Source: Algivirga pacifica
GTDB taxonomy: Bacteria; Bacteroidota; Bacteroidia; Cytophagales; Flammeovirgaceae
DNA: 64,000 nucleotides
Assembly (NCBI RefSeq): GCF_039543525.1
Contig: NZ_BAABJX010000065.1
Span: forward strand, 1 to 64,000
Direction of reading: 5' to 3'
Of the stretch, positions 23,783 through 32,916 are shown piece after piece. The translations under genes were made by a program, and so were the position numbers. The notes below the pieces were generated by a model. It was given only the letters and a program-made list of their open reading frames with translations. It was not told the DNA's origin and did not search any database. Position 1 is the first letter of the stretch. Each line of letters opens with the position of its first letter.

Positions 23783-25957
23783 ATGAAAAAACATCTATTA
23801 AGTGCCCTATTGCTATGCTGGGCACCACTATTGTTTGCGCAACACACTTTTCAAGCCACCATACAAGATCACGATGCCAATACTCCTTTGATAGGTGCTA
23901 CGGCCTATATCAAATCCCTGAACAAGGGAGCTGTGAGTGATGAAAATGGCCAGCTCTCTATTGCTAACATTCCAGAAGGAAACTATAAAATAGTCCTACG
24001 ATTTATAGGCTATGAAGAATTGGTTGTGAAGGTTCAGTTCCCTTCTCCAGAAGGAATAGAACCTCCTGTTTATCATCTGGAGCATGAACACGAGCACGAA
24101 CATATGGAAGAAATCGTGATCTCTTCCACAAGAAGTAGCCGTACCATAGAGGACATCCCCACACGGGTTGAGTTTATTGCGGGAGAAGAGCTCACCGAAA
24201 AAGAGAACATGAAGCCAGGGGATATCCGTACGCTCCTCAATGAAAGTACCGGTATACAGGCCCAACAAACCTCTGCCACTAGCTATAACTCCAGTATCCG
24301 TATCCAAGGGTTGGATGGAAAGTATACTCAATTGCTACGGGACGGTCTTCCGCTATATGCTGGGTATTCAGGAGGCTTAAGCTTAATGCAAGTTGCTCCC
24401 CTAGACTTAAAACAAGTGGAAGTAATCAAGGGCGCTTCCTCTACCTTGTATGGAGGTGGAGCCATTGCCGGACTGGTCAATCTAATTACCAAAATACCTG
24501 AAGAGGAACGTACCTTAAACTTTATGTTGAATGGGACTTCTGCTTTGGGGTTAGATGCTAGTGGGTTCTACGCAGAAAAGTTTGGAAAAATAGGAGTCAC
24601 CCTATTTTCTTCCTATAATATTGGAAGCCCTTACGACCCCTCTGATACAGGACTTACGGCTATTCCAAAATTCAATCGATTCACCTTAAATCCTCGTTTG
24701 TTCTTTTATTTAAACGAGCAAACCACTGTGAATGCTGGAGTCAATATTGTTGCTGAAGATCGATTGGGAGGTAATCTGGAATATATCAAAGGGAATGAAG
24801 TAACTGACCCTTATTTTGAACAGAACCTAACGGATAGAATGTCAACGCAGTTCCAGTTAACCCATAACATGGAACATGGAAAGCTTTTGATCAAGAACAG
24901 CTTTAATTTCTTCGAGCGTCGTATTAATATTCCTGACTTCTCTTTTGGAGGACAACAAACTTCCTCTTTTAGTGAATTAAGCTATCTACATTTGTCCTCT
25001 TCTTCAGAATGGGTCTTGGGGGCCAACCTTTGGACGGATCAGTTTGAACAAACACTGGGAAGCGATGGTGACCCTTTGGATTTTGAGCAACATACCTTGA
25101 GTACTTTTATACAAAATACTTGGAATGTCGCTCCCAAATGGACCGTGGAAACAGGCTTCCGATTGGATTATCAAAACGAATATGGTGTATTTCCCTTGCC
25201 TAGGATGTCCCTATTATTCGAACCTACAGAAGCAGTAACCCTTCGCGTAGGAGGTGGCTTAGGATACAAAATACCAACGGTCTTTTCCGAAGATGCCGAG
25301 CGATTACACTTCCGTAATATCCTGCCTATCGATCCCACCCAAATGGAAGCTGAGCGATCTGCAGGATCAAATTTGGATATCAATTATAAGGTAAGCATTA
25401 CAGATGAGTTGACCCTGTCCACCAATGCTTTATTCTTCTATACACAAATCAACAATCCATTACTGCTGCGATCTGTAGGCAATGCCTATACGTTTCAACA
25501 ACCCCAAGGGTATATAGACACCCAGGGAATGGAAATGAACATGAAGTGGAGCTACCATCATTTCAAGTTGTTTATGGGGTATACTTTTGCCGATGTACAT
25601 CAACACTATGAGGGGACGACAACCACCATGCCTTTGGTTGCCAAACACCGATTGAACAACGTTTTGATGTATGAACGACATGGAAATTTTTGGGTAGGAC
25701 TAGAAGGGTATTACTATAGTCCTCAGGAACTGAGTGACGGAACCATAGGACAGTCGTATTGGATTGTGGGACTGATGACTGAAAAGAAAATAGGCGAACA
25801 CTTCTCTGTATTCCTAAACTTTGAAAACTTCCTGGATACCCGTCAAACGGCCTTTGATACGATTTATACGGGTTCCTTGAGCGATCCACAGTTTAGGGAC
25901 ATTTACGCTCCTGTAGATGGTTTTGTGATGAATGGAGGGCTGAAGTGGGCACTGTAA
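23783..25957 (+). CDS. TonB-dependent outer-membrane receptor, copy 2 (putative metal receptor)
   Basis: The 724-residue paralogue of the receptor at 20676 has the same domains: signal peptide, regulatory-like domain, His/Glu linker HLEHEHEHEHMEE, plug and barrel. The genes are offset by 3107 bases. Differences cluster in the N-terminal domain and some barrel segments, while other tracts are almost identical: 25237-25420 against 22130-22313 shows only about two mismatches. Such patchy identity suggests gene conversion between the copies. Cargo is inferred to be a metal or metal complex, perhaps differing slightly between copies. Confidence 0.88.
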   Translation: MKKHLLSALLLCWAPLLFAQHTFQATIQDHDANTPLIGATAYIKSLNKGAVSDENGQLSIANIPEGNYKIVLRFIGYEELVVKVQFPSPEGIEPPVYHLEHEHEHEHMEEIVISSTRSSRTIEDIPTRVEFIAGEELTEKENMKPGDIRTLLNESTGIQAQQTSATSYNSSIRIQGLDGKYTQLLRDGLPLYAGYSGGLSLMQVAPLDLKQVEVIKGASSTLYGGGAIAGLVNLITKIPEEERTLNFMLNGTSALGLDASGFYAEKFGKIGVTLFSSYNIGSPYDPSDTGLTAIPKFNRFTLNPRLFFYLNEQTTVNAGVNIVAEDRLGGNLEYIKGNEVTDPYFEQNLTDRMSTQFQLTHNMEHGKLLIKNSFNFFERRINIPDFSFGGQQTSSFSELSYLHLSSSSEWVLGANLWTDQFEQTLGSDGDPLDFEQHTLSTFIQNTWNVAPKWTVETGFRLDYQNEYGVFPLPRMSLLFEPTEAVTLRVGGGLGYKIPTVFSEDAERLHFRNILPIDPTQMEAERSAGSNLDINYKVSITDELTLSTNALFFYTQINNPLLLRSVGNAYTFQQPQGYIDTQGMEMNMKWSYHHFKLFMGYTFADVHQHYEGTTTTMPLVAKHRLNNVLMYERHGNFWVGLEGYYYSPQELSDGTIGQSYWIVGLMTEKKIGEHFSVFLNFENFLDTRQTAFDTIYTGSLSDPQFRDIYAPVDGFVMNGGLKWAL

Positions 25958-25962
25958 CTGTT

Positions 25963-26425
25963 CATATTGTTTAGTTGAGCTTCGCTCGTTCATGATGTTT
26001 AGTTGTTGAACCGTTGAATCCGTTACACGGCGTCTCGAATTTCACCTTTGGTGAGTTGATTCGAGTTAAATCGTTTATTGAGGTTAATAAAAAAATCAAC
26101 TCAATAGGTAGCTCATTAGGTTTGAATAATTAACCGACACAGTAGTTATCTCCACCCTCGCCTAGGGTTAATTAAGGTTGAATAAATAATCGACACACTT
26201 CTTACGTGAAGAGATGGGATAAATCCCACCCCTATGTGATGTCACCCCTTCGGGGTTATTTATCAAAACCCCGAAGGGGTGACATCACATAGGGGCGGAT
26301 TTTAATCCGTCACTATACGGAACATGACGGTTGTTTTTTCAACCTTAATAAGCTAGCTCAGCGATTCAACAACTAAACAATATGAACGAGCGAAGCTCAA
26401 TTAAACATTTTAAACATACCCCGTC
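25963..26425. repeat. Nested repeat region with MITE-like element, gene-free
   Basis: The 476-base gap holds no gene. The outer palindromic GTTGA/GAGCTTCGCTC modules (25963-26100 and 26355-26425) match the uninterrupted element at 29826-30008. Inserted between them is a second element whose ends TTAAGGTTGAATAAATAATC (26171-) and an inverse copy ending about 26350 are imperfect terminal inverted repeats. Its core is a stem of about 29 bp made of CCCCTATGTGATGTCACCCC and its inverse. An extra half-end, TTAGGTTTGAATAATTAACC, lies at about 26115. Confidence 0.7.
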
Positions 26426-26433
26426 CTTCAAGG

Positions 26434-28296
26434 CTATCTTCTTCCAAATGCTACAGGCATTACTTTACTTGAACGAACAACTGTCCCATTAACCATACCA
26501 GGAATCCATGGTTTTACCTTGCTCATTACCCTTCTGATCTCCTGCTCCAGCCTAGGGTCTGTTGCATTAACCATTTTTAGATTGTCAAGGCTTCCATCCT
26601 CTGCCACTTCAAAAGAAATGTATACTTTTCCTCGAAAATTTTCCATTCCCTCAGGGCATCTCAATCGGCGGGATATCGTTTCATAAAAATCTGTAATCCC
26701 TCTCTTTGGATGAGCTTCTACTTCTACCAGTTCAACGCCTTCGCTATCCAAATAAACACGCGTATAATCTACAGTACTCTCTGTATTCCTTTGGATATCA
26801 GAAGTCCTACGGATACCGTATGCACGTACGGCAACATCAGCCTCTGATATCATCTTTTTATTACTTTGTCCCAAAATGAAAGCGACGCTCAAGTGATGTT
26901 CCTGCGAAGTGTCCAATGATTCACAATTTACCCAACTCCCCTTTAGACTTTCCAGTACTCTTTTTAACTCTTCTTCAATCCCTCCCTTTAAACTCTTTAA
27001 AAAGACTATTTGATCAACGCCTTGTGTGCAAGATAATTTAAAGGACACCTGCGCAAGCCCTTCTACACCATACCTTCTCGCTGTAGCAGGGTACTTAATG
27101 GATTGTGCTATGGTCTTATAAAAACGATTCTTTCCTCCAAGGTAATGCTTGTCCAACAAGGTGTCCAAACTATTATTAACCACCTGTTCTGCGATAGGGT
27201 AATCCAAGGAGATCCTATGGTTTACGGCATTTATCGTCATTGGGAAAACTTTCGTTCGCAATGCGCCTCGTTCCATGGCCGGCACCCAGTTCGGCATTTG
27301 AGAAATGATTCGTATCAACTCATTTTTAAGAAAGCCTTCATAATCATAAGTATCCACCTGCTTAATCGCTTCCAATGCTTGAATCCTTCCCATGTAATCT
27401 ACTTGCACCTCTACCGAGGTACTATAAACCTTATCCTTGAGACACTTTTGTCCTTTTAGATTAACCCGTTCCTGAAAGAATGTATTCAATGCTTCTATCC
27501 CTCCCGTGTAGGAGGGCAGACTTACTCTTCCCTTATTTTCGCTATTTATTTGTGAAAAAAATGGTAACATAGGATATGTATCCTTTTCTACGGCATAGCT
27601 ATGCTCCCAAGCTTCCATCTTTTGAAAGCGACTTTCTTCCTGATCAGGATGTATCACCATAGAGGCTCTCATAAAAGGGTTTAAGTCATTCTTTTTTCCC
27701 CAATCATCGACTACCACTTTTGTCTTTCGGACTTCTTGATTTACGGTATCTATCAGAAAATATTTCCAACGCCCTACCCGTACTCTATCCTTATACTTTG
27801 CGTGTAGTTCATATAACTGCTGATCTGTTCCCACAAATTGTGTAACCCAATCTCCAGTTCCATTTTCTAAAGTCGACTCTCCTTCCTCCGTACTTGCATT
27901 CAAAGCAATGACAAATACATCTTCAAAATAGATTTCTTCTTTTATCTGCCCATTAGGGTGATAGTAAAGCCATCTACCTGAACGCTTATTATCGACATAG
28001 TTTCCCTCTTTCCACAGCTTTCCTTCTTCAGAAAAGAAGCGGAAAAGCCCCTCTTTTTTTCCTTCGACATAGCTTCCTTCCATCAGTAGCTGTCCTTTTG
28101 CCGAATAGTCTCTAACTTTTCCCTGAAAACCGAAGGCCAAAGTATCAATAATACCGCTTCGGAAATACACGGCATGTTCCCTATCGGTTAACAGCCAATT
28201 TTCGTCGTAAAAAGCAGCTATATTTTTCTGTGAAAATGAGGGAAGGGTGTGAAAAAATAGAAATAGTATAATGGCTATTTTTCTCCAATTGATCAT
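26434..28296 (-). CDS. Exported MORN-repeat protein with TonB C-terminal domains
   Basis: From the ATG at 28296 the protein has 620 residues: a signal peptide (about 1-23), MORN/toxin-antitoxin-variant repeats near 50-130 (GSYVEGKKEGLFRFFSEEGK, then GNYVDNKRSGRWLYYHPNG), a middle region, and three TonB_C-like segments (about 290-355, 385-470 and 535-618), each with a WxPxxxxG-type end. TonB_C domains normally contact TonB boxes or peptidoglycan; in Bacteroidota MORN-TonB proteins they are of unknown role. The gene is convergent with the duplicated TonB receptors. A relic of a related gene stands at 22978. The frame extends ten codons upstream, but MINWRKI starts a good signal peptide. Confidence 0.8.
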   Translation of the reverse strand: MINWRKIAIILFLFFHTLPSFSQKNIAAFYDENWLLTDREHAVYFRSGIIDTLAFGFQGKVRDYSAKGQLLMEGSYVEGKKEGLFRFFSEEGKLWKEGNYVDNKRSGRWLYYHPNGQIKEEIYFEDVFVIALNASTEEGESTLENGTGDWVTQFVGTDQQLYELHAKYKDRVRVGRWKYFLIDTVNQEVRKTKVVVDDWGKKNDLNPFMRASMVIHPDQEESRFQKMEAWEHSYAVEKDTYPMLPFFSQINSENKGRVSLPSYTGGIEALNTFFQERVNLKGQKCLKDKVYSTSVEVQVDYMGRIQALEAIKQVDTYDYEGFLKNELIRIISQMPNWVPAMERGALRTKVFPMTINAVNHRISLDYPIAEQVVNNSLDTLLDKHYLGGKNRFYKTIAQSIKYPATARRYGVEGLAQVSFKLSCTQGVDQIVFLKSLKGGIEEELKRVLESLKGSWVNCESLDTSQEHHLSVAFILGQSNKKMISEADVAVRAYGIRRTSDIQRNTESTVDYTRVYLDSEGVELVEVEAHPKRGITDFYETISRRLRCPEGMENFRGKVYISFEVAEDGSLDNLKMVNATDPRLEQEIRRVMSKVKPWIPGMVNGTVVRSSKVMPVAFGRR

Positions 28297-28407
28297 GATA
28301 AAAAGTTTGATAGTTATTAAAAACAAGCAATATAAACATTACGAATAATAACGCAATACGATAACTTCATACAGTTCTACATTAACCATCCCTACTGCTT
28401 GACTACC

Positions 28408-28812
28408 CTATGAAGGTAACAATATTCTTTTTCGCTTTCGATACCACCCCCAATCAATCAGGCCTGCCAATAAAATCCCCAAGGTATAAGCAATCAAATC
28501 CGACCACAAAAAGCCTCTACCAATCACCAAGGCAATCAACTTATAGCTTCTTAGTGTTTGTAACCATTCCGGCTTCCATAGTTGAGAAAACTCGATACTA
28601 TACGCAAAAACTAAAGCATACCCCATGCCCCTTAGAGTTGATGCCTTAGGAAATAGGCTCCCTATTAAAAAGAAGACTAACATGGCCCAGCAAAAATCAC
28701 CTGCATAGGTTACATACCAATGCGGCAACGTCTCTTGAAATAAGCGACTCGGTAGCCCTAAGGCTATGGTGATCATTATAGCGGTGGCTTGTGTGGTATA
28801 GGTTCTTCTCAT
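28408..28812 (-). CDS. DUF2809 / VanZ-like small membrane protein
   Basis: The 134-residue protein has four membrane helices and the family-type C-terminal motif IGRGFLWSDLIAYTLGILL (about 97-115) of DUF2809, which is related in pattern to VanZ proteins. The function is unknown. The start codon lies eight bases from the GTTATCG array at 28821, so the array forms its 5' leader. The gene stands alone between the MORN/TonB-C gene and the sulfotransferase gene. Confidence 0.78.
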   Translation of the reverse strand: MRRTYTTQATAIMITIALGLPSRLFQETLPHWYVTYAGDFCWAMLVFFLIGSLFPKASTLRGMGYALVFAYSIEFSQLWKPEWLQTLRSYKLIALVIGRGFLWSDLIAYTLGILLAGLIDWGWYRKRKRILLPS

Positions 28813-28820
28813 AGGTATCA

Positions 28821-29037
28821 GTTATCGGTTATCGGTTATCGGTTATCGGTTATCGGTTATCGGTTATCGGTTATCGGTTATCGGTTATCGGTTATCGGTT
28901 ATCGGTTATCGGTTATCGGTTATCGGTTATCGGTTATCGGTTAAGAAAATTATTTTAACCCTCAACGACATACAATATCCTATGGACATTTTTTCAATCT
29001 TTTTTAAACGATAAGCGATAAGCAATAACCGATAAAC
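28821..29037 (+). repeat. 17-copy GTTATCG heptad array with conserved tail
   Basis: Seventeen perfect GTTATCG units fill 28821-28939. The tail at 28946-29037 starts AAAATTATTTTA and contains TTTTTTAAACGATAAGCGAT, matching the tail of the CAGTGAG array at 2550-2770 in sequence, order and orientation, although the heptad units differ. The array is the leader of the DUF2809 gene, and the tail ends near the sulfotransferase stop. Confidence 0.9.
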
Positions 29038-29054
29038 ATTGCCCCTACCACGTA

Positions 29055-29738
29055 TCAAATCACATCCTTGATGATATTTCGGGCATACGTCTTGAAGTCC
29101 TCTTTCTTATTGGAATAAGGGTAAGGTTCATTGGGAATTTCTTTTCCTAAAAAGTCGCATAATGGCTCCCATCCTTCTTTTGCTTCAAAGATTAATAATC
29201 TATCTGCGGGGATCGCTTGTTTGACCTCTTCTATATGCTGATGGAAACGCTGAATGACGTACTCCTTGTCTTCAAATTTTCCTTCAAAATGCTTTTTCCA
29301 AATAGATTTTTTATTCATCATAATTACCTGAAAAAAGTTTCTGGCGGTAGCGGAAAATGGCATTTTCAACAACATCTTTAATTTCACTTTTGTCTCTGGT
29401 TCAAAAGTATAGATGGTCTGATAAACACTTTTATACCATTTCTCAGCATCTCGAATTGACAAGATCACTTTAGCCTCGGGGTAATAGGCTGCCAATTCTT
29501 TATAGTAAAGAGAGGTAGGAAAATCCACTGCAGACTGATAGCCATATTGCCCAAACAGCTCTTCCCAATTTACAGGCTTTCCCTCCATGGCTGCTTTCCA
29601 ATATTTGACATGTTCAGGAGTGGACAGCAATTCTTCCATGTGGTAGCACTTGCCATAGCCTAACTTTTCCAAAGCTGTTTTTAAGGACTTGGTTCCTGTT
29701 CTGCCGTAGCCTGCGCCTATTACTTTTAAGGTACTCAT
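29055..29738 (-). CDS. Sulfotransferase family protein (Sulfotransferase_4-like)
   Basis: The 227-residue protein begins with the PAPS 5'-phosphosulfate-binding loop GAGYGRTGTKSLKTAL (about 8-23), followed by HMEELL and the 3'-phosphate-binding ILSIRDAEKWYKSV segment (about 92-105). This is the pattern of the small sulfotransferases related to NAD-epimerase/sulfotransferase annotations. It would move sulfate from PAPS to an unknown acceptor in the cytoplasm. Its neighbours give no pathway. Degenerate TTATTGG/TTATCGC heptads lie just upstream of the start. Confidence 0.82.
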   Translation of the reverse strand: MSTLKVIGAGYGRTGTKSLKTALEKLGYGKCYHMEELLSTPEHVKYWKAAMEGKPVNWEELFGQYGYQSAVDFPTSLYYKELAAYYPEAKVILSIRDAEKWYKSVYQTIYTFEPETKVKLKMLLKMPFSATARNFFQVIMMNKKSIWKKHFEGKFEDKEYVIQRFHQHIEEVKQAIPADRLLIFEAKEGWEPLCDFLGKEIPNEPYPYSNKKEDFKTYARNIIKDVI

Positions 29739-29825
29739 AGTTTATTATTGGGTTATAGATCGTTTATTGGTTATCGCTTATTGTTTAAGAACATATGTGT
29801 AATACCAAAAGATACGGTTCCAAAC

Positions 29826-30008
29826 ATGTTCTTAGTTGTTGAATCGTTGAATCCGTTACACGGCGTCTCGAATTTTTCCTTCGGGAAGTTGATTCGAGTT
29901 GAATCGTTTATTGAGGTTAATAAACAATTCAACAAGCAGCGAAAGCTGCCTCAACGATTCAACAACTAAACATCATCAACGAGCGAAGCTCAATTAAACA
30001 ACATGAAC
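29826..30008. repeat. Intact GTTGAATCG/GAGCTTCGCTC palindromic element
   Basis: The element runs from AGTTGTTGAATCGTTGAATC to CAACGAGCGAAGCTCAATTA, with the hairpin CAGC-GAAA-GCTG inside and inverse GTTGAATCG words at both ends. It lies after the stop of the hexosaminidase gene (minus strand) and probably terminates it. It is the uninterrupted counterpart of the nested region at 25963-26425. Confidence 0.7.
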
Positions 30009-30014
30009 ATAAGA

Positions 30015-32321
30015 TTATAGTACTCTGATCTCATCCACAAACAAGAAGGCTTTTGCTCCTTTACCTTTGTGCCATTCCGGTAAATGCTCTTGCTTCTCTA
30101 CAGTCACTTTCACAAAACGTGCCTTGACGGCAGGCCATGTTACCTGAAGGGTTTTTAGCGTATTTGTTTCTTTTTCCTCTGATATAGGGTATGATTGACG
30201 AGCTACTTGTGCCCATTGAAGACTATCCTCTGAAGTCTCTACTTTCACACCCCTTGCACCAAAAATCCAGTTGTTTACGCCTACGTAGTTTCCTACCTGA
30301 ACTTCTTGAATGTCTTTTACTTCTTTCAAATCAATCACCACTTGTAAATCTTCTTGTTGTGTACCTATCCAGGCATCTGACTTGAAATTGGAGGTCCCTC
30401 TTAGACCATCATTTAGGCAACTTAGGTCCTTCTGGTAGCCTGGAGATAGGGTGCTTTTAATTTTTAGGGGCTTAAACGTGGTCAATGATTTCTCCAAAGC
30501 CACTGTTTTTACTTTTGTAGGAGTATCCTCGTAATAGGCCACTACCTTTAACTGTGTCGCCTCCTCAAAGATTAAGGTATCTCCTTGGTACTTTATACTT
30601 TGCTCATTAGGAACACTTCCATCGGTGGTATAGTAGATATTTCCACCTTTCATGGTAGAGAGTACCACCTTATAGTGTCCTTTTTCAACAATCGGAATCG
30701 TTTTAATGTCTACCTCAAAGATATGCTTTGCAAAATGATAATCATGTAATTTATAAAGCTGAAGCAGGTTTCCTAAACGCTGCTTAAAAGATTCGTATTG
30801 ACGACCCTCCACAGCAGTCCAAAGTACCTCAGAAAGTGCTGCCATACGAGGCAGTACCATATACTCTACCTCCTTGGAGGTTTTTAGATACTCCGTCCAT
30901 ACATTGGCCTGTGCTCCGAGAATATGACGACTTTCTTCTTTGGATAATACTTCTGGAATAGGCTCATAATTATATACCCTCTCTACAGAAGTATACCCTC
31001 CTATTCTAATAGGTTCTGAAGCGCGATCTTGTGTTTGATAATGATCAAAGTAAAGGTACCCTCCAGGAGTCATGACTACATCATGTCCTTGCTGTGCTGC
31101 GGCAATCCCTCCTTTTATCCCTCTCCAGGACATTACCGTCGCATTAGGCGCCAACCCTCCTTCCAGGATCTCATCCCAACCAATGATATTTCGTCCTTTA
31201 CTATTCAGGTATTGTTCTATTCTCGTGATAAAATAGCTTTGTAAGGCATGCTCGTCCTCCAATCCTTCAGCTTTAATTCTTTTTTGACACTTTGGACATT
31301 TCTCCCAGGATTCCTTAGGGCATTCATCTCCACCAATATGGATATACGTAGAAGGGAATAATGCCATCACCTCATCCAGCACATCCGTCATAAACTGAAA
31401 CGTCTGCTCATTTCCGGCACAATATACGTCCTCAAAAATCCCAAAAGTAGTCGCTACGGTATAGGGTCCCCCAGTACAACCCAACTCCGGGTAGGCTGCC
31501 AAAGCAGCTCTAGAATGCCCGGGCAACTCTATTTCCGGAATCACAGTAATATGACGATCCTTAGCATACTGTACGATCTCTTTCACCTCTTCTTGGGTAT
31601 AAAAACCGCCATACTCCTGTCCGTCATACTCCTTACTGCTACCCGCATGCCCCACAACGGTTTCTTTTCTATAAGCGCCCACTGTGGTCAACTTAGGGTA
31701 CTTCTTGATCTCTATACGCCATCCTTGATCTTCCGTCAAATGCCAATGAAAAGTGTTCATCTTATGCAGCGCAATCAGATCAATATAGCGTTTGATAAAT
31801 TCAACCGGGTACATATGTCTGCCTACATCCAGATGCATGCCTCTGTAGGAAAACCTTGGGGCATCTTGAATCGAGAGTGCCGGTAAAGTCGTTGTATTCT
31901 GAACCAATAACTGACGAAGGGTTTGAATACCATAAAATACTCCTTTAGCATCACTTCCTTGAATCTGTATTCCTGTAGGAGAAACATTCAAATGGTATGC
32001 CTCTGCCAATGCCGTCGTATCTTCTTGTACAACAAGCATAATCCCTTTAGAGGAAGTGTCATGTTTTACAGGCAACTCTTTTCCTGTAATGATTTTAATA
32101 TACCCTTGCAGCAAGGTTGCTGTTTGTTGCAAGGTCAAATCGTTTTCAGGCACTATAATCGGCGTTTGGGAAGTAATGGAAAAGTTTCCTTCCTCTAAAC
32201 GTATTTCTTTTGGTTTGGGTACGATTGATATGGAAGATTCCGGTGAGGATGTTGAAAGGGTATTACACCCTATCATGGATACGGTTATCCCTAAGAGTAG
32301 GAAAAATAGATTGTTTTTCAT
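30015..32321 (-). CDS. Beta-N-acetylhexosaminidase, GH20 lipoprotein
   Basis: From the ATG at 32321 the protein has 768 residues. The N terminus is a lipoprotein signal with lipobox VSMIGC. Domains in order are a GH20b domain (about 30-155), the GH20 catalytic barrel (about 160-520) with the Asp-Glu catalytic pair in HIGGDECPKESW, a chitobiase-type C-terminal domain (about 560-615) and a discoidin-like carbohydrate-binding domain at the end. It removes terminal GlcNAc or GalNAc from glycans at the cell surface or in the periplasm. An ATG five codons upstream (32336) is also possible. It is a single gene, not part of a PUL in this window. Confidence 0.92.
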   Translation of the reverse strand: MKNNLFFLLLGITVSMIGCNTLSTSSPESSISIVPKPKEIRLEEGNFSITSQTPIIVPENDLTLQQTATLLQGYIKIITGKELPVKHDTSSKGIMLVVQEDTTALAEAYHLNVSPTGIQIQGSDAKGVFYGIQTLRQLLVQNTTTLPALSIQDAPRFSYRGMHLDVGRHMYPVEFIKRYIDLIALHKMNTFHWHLTEDQGWRIEIKKYPKLTTVGAYRKETVVGHAGSSKEYDGQEYGGFYTQEEVKEIVQYAKDRHITVIPEIELPGHSRAALAAYPELGCTGGPYTVATTFGIFEDVYCAGNEQTFQFMTDVLDEVMALFPSTYIHIGGDECPKESWEKCPKCQKRIKAEGLEDEHALQSYFITRIEQYLNSKGRNIIGWDEILEGGLAPNATVMSWRGIKGGIAAAQQGHDVVMTPGGYLYFDHYQTQDRASEPIRIGGYTSVERVYNYEPIPEVLSKEESRHILGAQANVWTEYLKTSKEVEYMVLPRMAALSEVLWTAVEGRQYESFKQRLGNLLQLYKLHDYHFAKHIFEVDIKTIPIVEKGHYKVVLSTMKGGNIYYTTDGSVPNEQSIKYQGDTLIFEEATQLKVVAYYEDTPTKVKTVALEKSLTTFKPLKIKSTLSPGYQKDLSCLNDGLRGTSNFKSDAWIGTQQEDLQVVIDLKEVKDIQEVQVGNYVGVNNWIFGARGVKVETSEDSLQWAQVARQSYPISEEKETNTLKTLQVTWPAVKARFVKVTVEKQEHLPEWHKGKGAKAFLFVDEIRVL

Positions 32322-32375
32322 CAGTTGGTTAATCATCGTTTATTATGTCATTGTCTAGAGGTCTTCTAATAAATA

Positions 32376-32435
32376 AAAAGGTAAAAGGTAATTTTGAACC
32401 ACCTTTTACCCTTTACCTTATACCTCATACCTTTT
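32376..32435. repeat. Degenerate ACCTTTT-type heptads at the TerB-like gene end
   Basis: Imperfect heptads (ACCTTTT, ACCCTTT, ACCTTAT, ACCTCAT) and an inverse GGTAAAAGGTAA stretch form a hairpin at the 3' end of the TerB-like gene. On the minus strand they encode its last residues (KRYEV) and the stop codon. Confidence 0.55.
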
Positions 32436-32801
32436 TTCGATATCCTTTCTAAAGCGCTCCATCAAATCTGCTGAAAAGGACTCAATGATCTCGGTTTCGC
32501 TGTCTTCTACGCCATTGGCCGCTTCTGCAATCGTATTCATGGCATCAATAAACTCCTGATAAATAGGAGAAGGTCCATGGCTATGGCAATAGCTAACCAC
32601 CTTATGGTAAATTTCTTCCATGGAGGAGTTCTTTGCTACCTCATAATTGAAGGACCATTGCACTTCCTTTCCCCAAGGATGTTTCTCCAATAATTTATTT
32701 AGAGAGGCTACTTCCTCGTCCTGAATCACGCCATCCACCTTGGCAACCACATAAAGTAATTCCCCTAGTGTTTCGTATAGTTTTTCTTGATCTCTCATCA
32801 T
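32418..32801 (-). CDS. TerB-like protein
   Basis: The 127-residue all-helical cytoplasmic protein begins with the TerB-family pattern ELLYVVAKVDGVIQDEEVASL (about 14-34; acidic metal-binding-type DG..DEE), followed by helices up to residue 125. TerB-fold proteins occur in tellurite-resistance loci and in stand-alone roles linked to metals or phage defence; no ter genes are nearby, so no role can be given. The last residues come from a degenerate heptad array. Confidence 0.7.
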   Translation of the reverse strand: MMRDQEKLYETLGELLYVVAKVDGVIQDEEVASLNKLLEKHPWGKEVQWSFNYEVAKNSSMEEIYHKVVSYCHSHGPSPIYQEFIDAMNTIAEAANGVEDSETEIIESFSADLMERFRKDIEKRYEV

Positions 32802-32916
32802 TGGTTATTATAAAAAAATATTAAAAAACAATTTGAATGCAGCTTTCGTTACCGTCAAGTTATTAAAAAATTCTGGATATTTGCCTCTAAAATAATTTGA
32901 GTCATCGACCAGTACT

